Source of the DNA: Kiritimatiellia bacterium
GTDB lineage: Bacteria; Verrucomicrobiota; Kiritimatiellia; RFP12; UBA1067
Length of the DNA stretch: 43,242 nt
Reading direction: 5' to 3'
Assembly: GCA_017450695.1 (NCBI GenBank)
Contig: JAFSTA010000035.1
Coordinates: forward strand, 1-43,242
The notes under the pieces were generated by a model, which worked only from the letters and a program-made list of their open reading frames with translations, was not told the origin of the DNA and did not search any database. The position numbers were made by a program, and so were the translations under genes. Shown here in pieces: positions 31,784 to 38,896 of this stretch. Within the stretch, counting starts at the first letter, position 1, and every line of letters begins with the position of its first letter.

Positions 31784-34700
31784 CTAGCGGATGCGTAGCT
31801 CGTAGTTGCCCGACTGGACGCGGTAAACGGTTTTTTCGCCGGTGTAACCCAGTCGCTCTGCGTAGGGTGTTTTCGTTTCGGCGAAGGTTTTTCCGTTTTC
31901 GGAGATGTTCTTTGCTTCGGCAGGAAGTGCCAAGAATGCGGTGACTCCGACCGGGATCGAGAACTTGATTCCAATTGCTTCGCCGTCGCGTTTCCAGGAA
32001 CACGCGATTTCGCCTCTCACCGTCTGGCAGGAGACATCGGCGAACTGAAGTGACTTCGGGAACACGGGCATGATTTGGACGGTCTCATATCCGGGAGACT
32101 CGGGTACGATTCCTCCGATGTTGGCATAGAGGAAGTGTGCGCCTCCGGAGAACATCGCGTGGTTATGCGAGTTCATTCCGCCCCGGAAAGTCCACTGTTC
32201 CCACAACGTGGTCGCGCCATTGGCGAACATGAACCCGTAGCCGGGATATTCGGGCTGGGTCATCAGGTGTACGGCGAGATCCGCTTCTCCGTATGCGCAG
32301 AGGACGTCGGCGAGGTAACGGGTGCCGAAGATACCCGTATCGACTTTGCTCTTGTCTTTCCCTCGGATGGTATGGACGAGCTGCTTCAAGACGGAATCCA
32401 TTTCCATTGCGGGAACGAGTCCGAATGCGAGCGGAAGCACCGCCGTTGTCTGCGATCCGTTGCCGTAGGTGTGGGTTTCGGGATGGAAGAGTTTTTCATG
32501 GAAAATCTTGTCGAAACGGTTGTACTCTTTTTCCCAGCGCTTGTAGCCTTCCTTGTCCCGTAACGACATCGCCGCGAACTTAAGGAACTGGATCATCTGG
32601 CCGAGAATCGCGCAGTCGGTCACTTCAGGGTTCCCGTGGTATCCGGCCCAGGTGCCGTCGTTCGGGGTACACCAGTCGCCGAAGGCATCCTTGAAAAGAT
32701 TGCCGGGGAAATTGGCCAGTGCGCCTTCGGTGGTGTAAACCATGTTCGAATACTGCTGTTGCAGGACACGGATGTCGCCGTAGTGTTGGAAGAGTCGCCA
32801 CGGGAGGGTGACGGAGTCCCCGTTCCAGCAGGGCCAGCCGCGCCCCCGTTCGATGAGACGGAGCCAGTTCTGGTAGTAGCGGGGCATCCAGAACATCCTG
32901 CACGCCACATCTTCGTAGGCTTGCGAGTCCATCTGGCAGGGCGTCCGCTCGTCGCGCATACAGCAGTCCGACGGATAGGCGTGGAAGTTGCTCAACATCG
33001 ACCAGCGAGCCGCGCTGTGCAGTTTGTTCAGTCCCTCGTCCGAGCAACGGAAGCGCCCTGTATATTCGAGGTCTGCGTGGATCGCGCACTGTTCGATGTC
33101 GTCCGCTGTCAGCTTGCCGGGATACCCTGTGATCTCGGCATAACGGAACCCGTGCGTGGTGAAGTGCGGTTCATACGTCTCCCACTCGCCCGTACCCGCA
33201 AGGAGGAATTTGTCGGTCGCTTTCGCTCCCCGATTCGTCCACGGATCGAGTTTGCCATCCTTCCCCAGCAGTTCGCTGTGGCGCATCACGATCTTCGTGC
33301 CGCGTTTCCCCTTGGCGCGGATTCGGAGGACGGCGGAACGGTTCTGACCAAAGTCGGCGATCCAAACGCCGGGAGAAGGTTCCGAGATGCGGATGGGCTT
33401 GTCGCGTTCGACCGTGCGCGTCGGTTCCGCGAGGGAGGCGAGCAACCGTCCGCGATACGGTCGCATGACCTTCACGGGCGTCCATCCTTCCCGCGATCCA
33501 TCCGGCTTGCACCACGCCGGATCCTCCTGTGCGGCATTGTAGGTCTCGCCGCCGTAGATGCTGGCGTAGGAAATCGGGGAACGCGGTGTCGTCTCCCAGG
33601 AAGCGTCGGTGACAACGGTTTGCGCGGTGCCGTCGGCGTAGGTGACGAAGAGGCGGAGCAAGGCGCGTTTGGGTTGCTCCCATTTGCAGGCCCACTGGCT
33701 GAAGTCGTCGGAATAACCGGGGGAGAGCCAGAGACCGATCGTGTTGGGTGCGCCGGAACGGAGCTGTCCGGTCACCTCCAGCGTGTCGAAATGCAGGAAA
33801 CTGTTGAAATTCGAGTAGGGGGCAGCCTCGCGGCGGTCGCCGATTCGCTCCCCGTTGAGGTACAGCTCGTAGAATCCCATCCCGACGACGGAGGCGTACG
33901 CTTCACGAATCGGCTTTGCCTGAAGCGCGAAGGTTTTGCGGAAACGGGGGCAGTTCTTGGGAAGCGGCGTACGGTTCAGTACGCTCTTGCCGTGCAAGGA
34001 CATCATTCCGTTTTTGATTTCCACATCACGGAATACGCGGCTCTTCGCCGTTTTGAAATCCTCTTGGATCAAGGCTTTTCCTTCGGCATCTGTCACGGTC
34101 AGCTGGTGGATATCGATCCCTTCTTCGGAAACGGTACGGAATCCGATGGAGCCATGCGAGAAAGCGTCTTGCCGGCGTTCGTCCACCAGTTTCCCGTCCC
34201 AGAAGGTACGGACGGTTTTCCCCCTCACATCGAGTTCCACCGTGTGCGGTTTCGTCCAGTCGCAGAGTTCGGGGAATCGGGACTCGATTTCCGCCGGCGG
34301 CAGGAACTGCGGATTCCCATCCTGAAACAGGTGTGGGCGCAGACAGAGTTTCCCCGTCACCACGCGGTTGAACTGCCAGAGACAGGTGTTCGCCGTATCC
34401 TCCGCATGGAAGAAAATACCGAATGCGTTTTTCAATCCGGAAACGCGCGCCGTCAGGTGAAAGTCCCGTATGGACGATTCGGGATGACTCGGTTCGCCGA
34501 TCCACTGCGCGCCGGACCATTCCTCCGGTTTTTGCAGGGCGAGGACAAACCGCGCCGGGGCGCTCCACGGGGAAGGTTTCCCTTCCGCGTCCGTCACGCG
34601 CACCTTCCAGAAGTAGGCGCGTCCGCTGTCGAGCTGCCGCCCCTGATAACAGACCGCGAGATCGCGTCCCTTTTCCTTCTGGTTCCAGAGACAGGCGCTT

Positions 34701-34924
34701 TCGGATTCCAGGCCGTCGGGTGTACTGGCGACACGAATCTCGTATCCGGTCACATCCTGTCCCCGCCGCGAGGCGTCGGATTCGCGGGCGATCCATGAGA
34801 AGCGCGGCGAAGGTGTCTCCACGCCGACCGGATTTTTCAAGAACTCGCAACGCAGGCCATCCACGCTCAGGGATGCGGCGGCAACCGCAGGAAACAACAA
34901 CAGGCTCATCGACAAACGATTCAT
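31784..34924 (-). CDS. GH78 alpha-L-rhamnosidase, secreted
   Basis: Removes alpha-linked L-rhamnose, for example from rhamnogalacturonan or plant glycosides. The 1046-residue product has a signal peptide, an N-terminal fibronectin-like domain (VDGLRCEFLKNP, TPSPRFSW), beta-sandwich modules, and an (alpha/alpha)6 catalytic domain. The latter carries the GH78 signature SDCCMRDER followed by MDSQAYEDV, then the C-terminal beta domain. A laminin-like insert (about 150-330) adds length. Start 34924 is selected over a frame beginning upstream because the signal peptide follows directly. The gene is 73 bp downstream of the RdgC-like gene. The signature differs from the common RDERxxWxxD (Trp replaced), but the two acidic residues remain. 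Confidence 0.9.
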   Translation of the reverse strand: MNRLSMSLLLFPAVAAASLSVDGLRCEFLKNPVGVETPSPRFSWIARESDASRRGQDVTGYEIRVASTPDGLESESACLWNQKEKGRDLAVCYQGRQLDSGRAYFWKVRVTDAEGKPSPWSAPARFVLALQKPEEWSGAQWIGEPSHPESSIRDFHLTARVSGLKNAFGIFFHAEDTANTCLWQFNRVVTGKLCLRPHLFQDGNPQFLPPAEIESRFPELCDWTKPHTVELDVRGKTVRTFWDGKLVDERRQDAFSHGSIGFRTVSEEGIDIHQLTVTDAEGKALIQEDFKTAKSRVFRDVEIKNGMMSLHGKSVLNRTPLPKNCPRFRKTFALQAKPIREAYASVVGMGFYELYLNGERIGDRREAAPYSNFNSFLHFDTLEVTGQLRSGAPNTIGLWLSPGYSDDFSQWACKWEQPKRALLRLFVTYADGTAQTVVTDASWETTPRSPISYASIYGGETYNAAQEDPAWCKPDGSREGWTPVKVMRPYRGRLLASLAEPTRTVERDKPIRISEPSPGVWIADFGQNRSAVLRIRAKGKRGTKIVMRHSELLGKDGKLDPWTNRGAKATDKFLLAGTGEWETYEPHFTTHGFRYAEITGYPGKLTADDIEQCAIHADLEYTGRFRCSDEGLNKLHSAARWSMLSNFHAYPSDCCMRDERTPCQMDSQAYEDVACRMFWMPRYYQNWLRLIERGRGWPCWNGDSVTLPWRLFQHYGDIRVLQQQYSNMVYTTEGALANFPGNLFKDAFGDWCTPNDGTWAGYHGNPEVTDCAILGQMIQFLKFAAMSLRDKEGYKRWEKEYNRFDKIFHEKLFHPETHTYGNGSQTTAVLPLAFGLVPAMEMDSVLKQLVHTIRGKDKSKVDTGIFGTRYLADVLCAYGEADLAVHLMTQPEYPGYGFMFANGATTLWEQWTFRGGMNSHNHAMFSGGAHFLYANIGGIVPESPGYETVQIMPVFPKSLQFADVSCQTVRGEIACSWKRDGEAIGIKFSIPVGVTAFLALPAEAKNISENGKTFAETKTPYAERLGYTGEKTVYRVQSGNYELRIR

Positions 34925-34997
34925 GACAGGTTCTCGTTCAGAAGTTCTGAGGTTTAAGCTCGGAGCTTCAGGTTCTGAGCGTGGACAGGGCCGCCCG

Positions 34998-36110
34998 CTA
35001 CTCGCTGACCTGTTTTTCTCCGACATTCTGGATCCATTCGCTGACATCCGCGACGGTCTTCTTCCACTTTTTGGAATCCGTACGGAGATCGAGGAATTCG
35101 TCGAAGAGGTAGAAGAGCGCGGAGGAGAAGGTCTCGATGAAGAGCATCCGCTCTTCCACCTTGCCGTTGAATTCCTTCTGCTCGCCTTTGGGCAGTTTCA
35201 CGCCGCGGAAGGCGAACTCGTCGTCCAGCGTACAGGCGAAGATATCCTCGCCCTGCGCGATGGTGAACTTGAGCCGCTTGACCTTCTTGCCGCGCAGCAG
35301 GGCGGTCTGCGCCTCGGCGCAGTTGAGAGGCGTGCCTTTCCGGAGCACCGCTTCGTGAACGCCTTCGCCCTCGCGGAAAAAGGTGACGGGGCCTTCCAGC
35401 AGAATGCCGAACTCCTTGCCGCTGTCGGGCAGGTGCCACACGTTGTCGCCTGTCTCCCAGGCGAACCAGAGCCAGGTCAGGAAGTCCTGCCCGAGGATGG
35501 AGGTGGCGGGGGGATCGATACTGGGATCGGGAGAAAAGCTGACGGGGTTGAGATCGACCGCGTTGACCTGCTTGCGCTTCATCGCGGCGGAGTCGGGCGT
35601 CAGCAGGATCGGGATGCTGCCGACGGTGGATTTGAACGCGGGGACGAGCGCGTCGATCTGCTTGTCCGACATCGCGCCGGCGACCAGCAGGTCGTTGCGG
35701 AAATCGACCACGCACGGAATCGCCGTCAGGGAAGGGGGCATCGTCGGCGTCAGCTGTTCGATGACGCGTTCCTTGATCTCCGCCTTCTGCTTTCTCGTCA
35801 GGAACTGGGCGTTCTCGGCTTTCATGACGAGCAGTTCTTCCTGTTTGAGTATGGCGCGGAGGTAAGAGGCCGGGATTTTGCGTTCCGCCTTCAACAGCTG
35901 CACGTAGAGGTAGGGACCGATGACGCATGTCTCGTCGGCAATTTCGCGGTCCAGCAGGTGGCGGCATCCGATCCACCCGGAAATGGGGTCTTTTCCGGCC
36001 TTCTCGATATCGGGAATCACGCGGCGGGCGAACGAGGTGACGAGGGACGAGTCGTATTCCTGCTGCAGGTAGAAGAAACGGAAACTGAGAGAACCAGAAT
36101 CAAAAGACAT
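34998..36110 (-). CDS. rdgC: RdgC-like recombination-associated protein
   Basis: Resembles RdgC, a ring-shaped DNA-binding protein that modulates RecA-dependent recombination. The 370-residue product is longer than the usual ~300. The clearest match is the central stretch: R-K-I-P-A-S-Y-L, then KAEIKERVIEQLTPTMPPSL, a hydrophobic strand, and FKSTVGSIPILLTP, parallel to E. coli RdgC KDEVLHSLLPRAF and LRKSLGSLPVVPLS. A late segment KVKRLKFTIAQGEDIF and a C-terminal helix also fit. AAAAGGATCCC precedes the ATG. It sits just before GH78 in the same orientation, an unusual neighbour for a recombination protein. The match is from memory of the family, not a search. Confidence 0.72.
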   Translation of the reverse strand: MSFDSGSLSFRFFYLQQEYDSSLVTSFARRVIPDIEKAGKDPISGWIGCRHLLDREIADETCVIGPYLYVQLLKAERKIPASYLRAILKQEELLVMKAENAQFLTRKQKAEIKERVIEQLTPTMPPSLTAIPCVVDFRNDLLVAGAMSDKQIDALVPAFKSTVGSIPILLTPDSAAMKRKQVNAVDLNPVSFSPDPSIDPPATSILGQDFLTWLWFAWETGDNVWHLPDSGKEFGILLEGPVTFFREGEGVHEAVLRKGTPLNCAEAQTALLRGKKVKRLKFTIAQGEDIFACTLDDEFAFRGVKLPKGEQKEFNGKVEERMLFIETFSSALFYLFDEFLDLRTDSKKWKKTVADVSEWIQNVGEKQVSE

Positions 36111-36197
36111 GGGATCCTTTTGCCCGGGGCCTCACCCGCCATGCGGGGGTTCGGGGAGCTATCCGTCGGCTCCGGGGCGAATGGCGGGATAGCGGGG

Positions 36198-36231
36198 AAA
36201 AAAGACTTGCGGCAACCGGTTACCGCAAGTC
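36198..36231 (-). terminator. Rho-independent terminator after the TIM-barrel gene
   Basis: On the minus strand a stem GACTTGCGG / CCGCAAGTC (36231-36204) with a partly palindromic AACCGG loop is followed directly by six T residues (36203-36198). It ends the transcript of the gene at 36259-37131 and insulates it from the rdgC-GH78 unit. Confidence 0.85.
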
Positions 36232-36258
36232 TCAAAATGGGGTGTGATACAGTCGCGC

Positions 36259-37131
36259 CTAGATGAACTTCTTGGCGCGCATGTATTGAATGCAGCCTTC
36301 GACCGCGCTCAACGTGCTGGGGTCGGATTCGCATTCGACGACGTACTGCTCGCATCCGTGCGAGGCCAGGAACGGGAAAACCTCGTCCCACTTGACGCCC
36401 TTGCTCGGATCGGCTCCCTCGTGGTAACGGGCGAGAATGCCGGTCTTGCTGACGGCGTAGTTCTCTTTGATGTGTACCGTCACCGCGCGTCCGGGATACT
36501 TCCTCAGCCAGAACATCGGATCCTGGTTTTTGGCCTGGCAATGCCCGATGTCAAGTTGCGTGAAGACATCCGGCGAGGTCTGGTCAAAGAACAGTTCCCA
36601 CGCGCACTTCGTGTTGTTCACGAACTTCTTCTCGAACTCGTGCTGGTGGTTGTGGTAGCCGATACGGATGCCGCGCGGCTTGGCCGTTGCCGCCGCTTGC
36701 GCGAACAGATCCGCCATCTCCTTCAGCTCGGACTCCGAACCCTGCTTGAATCCGCCACCCGGGCAGACGATGTACGGGTTGCCCAATTCATTGGCGAAAT
36801 CCAGCAGCGCCCCGATGTTCTGCGGACGAAGCTCGTTGGCGTTGATGTGCGTACCGGCGGGTTTCAGTCCGAGGTCGCCCAGCATCTGCTTGAGTTCCTT
36901 CGCGGTCTTGCCGTAGTAACCGGCGAACTCGACCCCCTCGTAACCCATCGCCTTGAGTTGCTTTAGGACGCCGGCGAAGTCTTTGGAGCAGAGGTTGCGC
37001 ACCGAATACAGCTGCACGGCCGCTTGCGGCTTTTTTCCTCCGCACCCCAGCGCCTGACATCCGCCGGCCGCGCTGATCGCGACTCCGGCAATCATTGTTT
37101 GACAGAAATTGCGACGTGAATAATTCATCAT
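36259..37131 (-). CDS. Tat-exported sugar phosphate isomerase/epimerase-like TIM-barrel protein
   Basis: Xylose-isomerase-like TIM-barrel (AP endonuclease 2 superfamily). The 290-residue product has a twin-arginine signal (NYSRRNFCQTMIAG and a hydrophobic Ala/Gly stretch ending in a cluster of cysteines), then barrel strands: AAVQLYSVR, YEGVEFAGYYG, GIRIGYHNHQHEF, QLDIGHCQ and TVHIKEN. These carry the usual metal-ligand positions (Glu, Asp, His). The start at 37131 or the adjacent ATG at 37128 is supported by AAGGGAAGG; the open frame upstream runs through repeats and is not coding. It is a single-gene transcript with its own promoter, a palindromic operator candidate in the leader and a strong terminator. 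Substrate is unknown; such proteins act in sugar interconversion. Confidence 0.88.
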   Translation of the reverse strand: MMNYSRRNFCQTMIAGVAISAAGGCQALGCGGKKPQAAVQLYSVRNLCSKDFAGVLKQLKAMGYEGVEFAGYYGKTAKELKQMLGDLGLKPAGTHINANELRPQNIGALLDFANELGNPYIVCPGGGFKQGSESELKEMADLFAQAAATAKPRGIRIGYHNHQHEFEKKFVNNTKCAWELFFDQTSPDVFTQLDIGHCQAKNQDPMFWLRKYPGRAVTVHIKENYAVSKTGILARYHEGADPSKGVKWDEVFPFLASHGCEQYVVECESDPSTLSAVEGCIQYMRAKKFI

Positions 37132-37156
37132 CGTTTCCTTCCCTTTTAACCTTCGT

Positions 37157-37183
37157 CCAATGTCACAACCTTTGTCACATTGG
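37157..37183. promoter_or_regulatory. Palindromic operator candidate
   Basis: CCAATGTCACAA-CCT-TTGTCACATTGG: 12-bp arms with a single mismatch around a 3-bp centre. It lies between the -10 box (37192-37197) and the gene start, where a bound repressor would block transcription. It also contains the direct repeat TGTCACA twice, 12 bp apart. The cognate regulator is unknown. Confidence 0.6.
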
Positions 37184-37191
37184 TTGAATCC

Positions 37192-37220
37192 AGTATGCCA
37201 AAACTCCCACCCGAATGCAA
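37192..37220 (-). promoter_or_regulatory. Promoter of the TIM-barrel gene
   Basis: Minus-strand TTGCAT (37220-37215) and CATACT (37197-37192) are 17 bases apart, about 60 bp upstream of the ATG, and GG precedes the -10 box. Confidence 0.6.
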
Positions 37221-37239
37221 CACCGAATTTTTGGCAAAC

Positions 37240-37860
37240 AGGGGCGGCGCTTCGCGCCAGCTGAGAAGCGGGGAAGCTGAAAGGCTGAAAAGCTGAGAAG
37301 CAAGTGGCGGCTGCGCCGCCTAAGTGGCCCTGCGGGTCTAAATGGTGCTGCGCTCCTAAGTTGACTTGGCTAGGAAGGGGCACTTCGCGCTAGCTGAGAA
37401 GCTGAAAAGCTGAGAAACAAGAGAAGCGTGTCGCGTCCACTGCGTAGCGACGGCGCCCTCGCCGTCGGCTTCCCCGAATGAGCTTCTTAGCTTCCATGCC
37501 ACAAATCAATGTTCCGTTCGGTACTGGGAGTTTGGGAGGCTTGGAGAACTGCCGTCCCTATCTCCAAAACTCCGAGACTCCCCGTAACGAGAGCATTTTA
37601 CCCTGCCTGTCAGTCGGCAGGATATATGCCGTACCCGCTTTTTGTGCGGGAATGTACATGAGGGTAAGTATGTCTCACGCAGAGTGGCGGAGAACGCAGA
37701 GAGGAACAGGTCGCCAAATCGGGGAAGCAACACTCTTGCCGCTTCCCCGAATGGCGTAGCCCTTGCGGTGCTAAGTCACTCAGGCGGTGCCAGCCGTCAT
37801 TTAGGGCGTAGCCCACTTAGGACCGAAGGTCCATTTAGCGGCATAGCGGCGGTTTTGCCA
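37240..37860. repeat. Mosaic repeat block, copy B plus mini-hairpin array
   Basis: Starts with GGCGCTTCGCGCCAGCTGAG and the 9-bp tandem repeat, then a mini-hairpin run shared with 29395-29445 (GGCGGC-TGC-GCCGCC at 37306-37320). From 37425 it parallels copy A at 14626: GACGGCG-CCCT-CGCCGTC (37449-37466), the GGGAGTTTGGGAG / CTCCGAGACTCCC arms, the TCTCACGCAGAG module, an imperfect GGGGAAGC/GCTTCCCC stem (37721-37748), and hairpins at 37783-37798, GGGC-GTA-GCCC (37804-37814) and GGACC-GAA-GGTCC (37820-37832). Compared with copy A there is one extra hairpin unit. Confidence 0.88.
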
Positions 37861-37876
37861 CCGCGTCACTTTCCCC

Positions 37877-37905
37877 TTGAAATCAATGGAGGGATTGGTT
37901 ATACT
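37877..37905 (+). promoter_or_regulatory. Strong sigma70-like promoter with no adjacent ORF
   Basis: TTGAAA (37877-37882) and TATACT (37900-37905) are separated by 17 bases and GG precedes TTATACT. The next credible start codon is about 470 bp downstream, so the transcript has either a very long leader or encodes an RNA. Confidence 0.65.
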
Positions 37906-37911
37906 TCTTTC

Positions 37912-38230
37912 CGTCTTTTGTCTGTGCGCGGTTGCGCGCGGGCGGGACTGATCTTTCTAGCGGCGGGCGGTACACTGCGCCCGCTACCGGCCCGAAGCGG
38001 ATCGCGCGGCGACCCGCCGAGGGCGCAACCCCTTGGGCAATCCCTTGTACCGCTCGATCGGCGTAAGCCGTCCGCGCGGGACGGGGAGGGTGAACGGGGA
38101 CCGGGCAATCCTGACAAGGACCTCGGAATGTACGCAACAGCGTACTCGCTTTACGGGAAACTTCGCCAAAGTATTCAAAGTATTAAAGCGGGATACGGGG
38201 TTGCGCTACGTGACGCAAGTCACGTGGCGT
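37912..38230 (+). ncRNA. Candidate structured RNA or long structured leader
   Basis: There is no supported ORF between 37906 and 38377. Nested complementary segments occur: GCGGTAC (37967-37973) with GTACCGC (38047-38053), enclosing TGCGCCC (37976-37982) with GGGCGCA (38021-38027), enclosing CGGCG-ACC-CGCCG (38007-38019). Further hairpins are CGGC-GTAA-GCCG (38059-38070) and ACGTGAC-GCAA-GTCACGT (38208-38225), both with GNRA-type loops, and GTACGC-AACA-GCGTAC (38130-38145). I could not match RNase P, tmRNA, SRP or 6S consensus motifs. Ends are guesses; it could instead be a 5' leader of the HEPN gene. Confidence 0.35.
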
Positions 38231-38377
38231 GTCTTCTGATCATGTTTACTCAATGGCGTTTGGCGATGCCTTCAATAGGACGTGAGAATGTAAGGCACGC
38301 TACCCGCTTTTTCTGCGCCCCGTGGTGGATGCTGCCTCGGGTGAAGATTCGGCGCGGAAGAAGGCGGAAGCAAGGAC

Positions 38378-38896
38378 ATGACTGGTAAAGAAAAGAAGAA
38401 CATGCCAAAGTGGGCTATGTACGCATTGGCGTATAAAATGATAGATGATAGTCTTGAGTATAAATGCCCGCTTCAGGCGATTGCCATCGAGGAGAGCATT
38501 CTGACGGATCGGCTTTCCTCAACGCTCAACATAGGAAGAGCAAACGCGAAGCCGAAGTCATCACTTGGAAAAGTTCTTAGAGAGTGGAAGCCAGAGAACT
38601 GTAGCAACCGGAACAAAAATGCCGCATTGTTTGATAGCGAAATGGACGCGTTGTTCCCGCTGTTGCTGGAATGGTGGGTAGCCCGGTGTGACTTGCTTCA
38701 TGGCATGGTCAAATCGTCTCATGGAGAGCCTCCGGAGAAGTTGGCGGCTGAATTTTTAGCTTATGCTGAAAAGGTCGCAAAGACTGGCCTCAAGTTGACG
38801 CGCCAGGTTGACAAGTGGACGAAGCGTCGCGTTCGGGCAGCAGAAAAAGCCGCGACAAAAGGACAAGCGACAAAGGCAAGGAGGGCAAGCAGATGA
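38378..38896 (+). CDS. HEPN-like domain protein
   Basis: A 172-residue basic protein with a HEPN-type helical core. Helices span about 10-55 (ALAYKMIDDSLEY, AIAIEESILTDRLS) and 86-140. The motif R103-CDLL-H108 matches the R-X4-6-H signature of HEPN ribonucleases found in toxins and defence proteins. The C-terminus (about 140-172) is Lys/Arg/Ala-rich, suggesting nucleic-acid contact. No signal peptide is present. The stop overlaps the start of the next gene (ATGA), so it is coupled to a secreted FGE-fold protein. The ATG at 38402 is an alternative start. No antitoxin-like small gene is visible. Whether it is an active RNase is inference from the motif only. Confidence 0.65.
   Translation: MTGKEKKNMPKWAMYALAYKMIDDSLEYKCPLQAIAIEESILTDRLSSTLNIGRANAKPKSSLGKVLREWKPENCSNRNKNAALFDSEMDALFPLLLEWWVARCDLLHGMVKSSHGEPPEKLAAEFLAYAEKVAKTGLKLTRQVDKWTKRRVRAAEKAATKGQATKARRASR

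Noticed and set aside
36259-37383. Long 374-residue version of the TIM-barrel protein
   Set aside because: The added N-terminus is translated repeat DNA, promoter and operator; the Tat motif and ribosome binding site support the start at 37131.
37912-38230. RNase P, tmRNA, SRP or 6S RNA
   Set aside because: The conserved cores (for example GAGGAAAGTCC of RNase P or the GGAAGG apical loop of SRP) are not present, so only a generic structured-RNA call is made.
37642-38388. 248-residue frame through repeats and the candidate RNA
   Set aside because: Its first part is repeat DNA and the rest lacks any domain-like pattern; the strong promoter at 37877 lies inside it.
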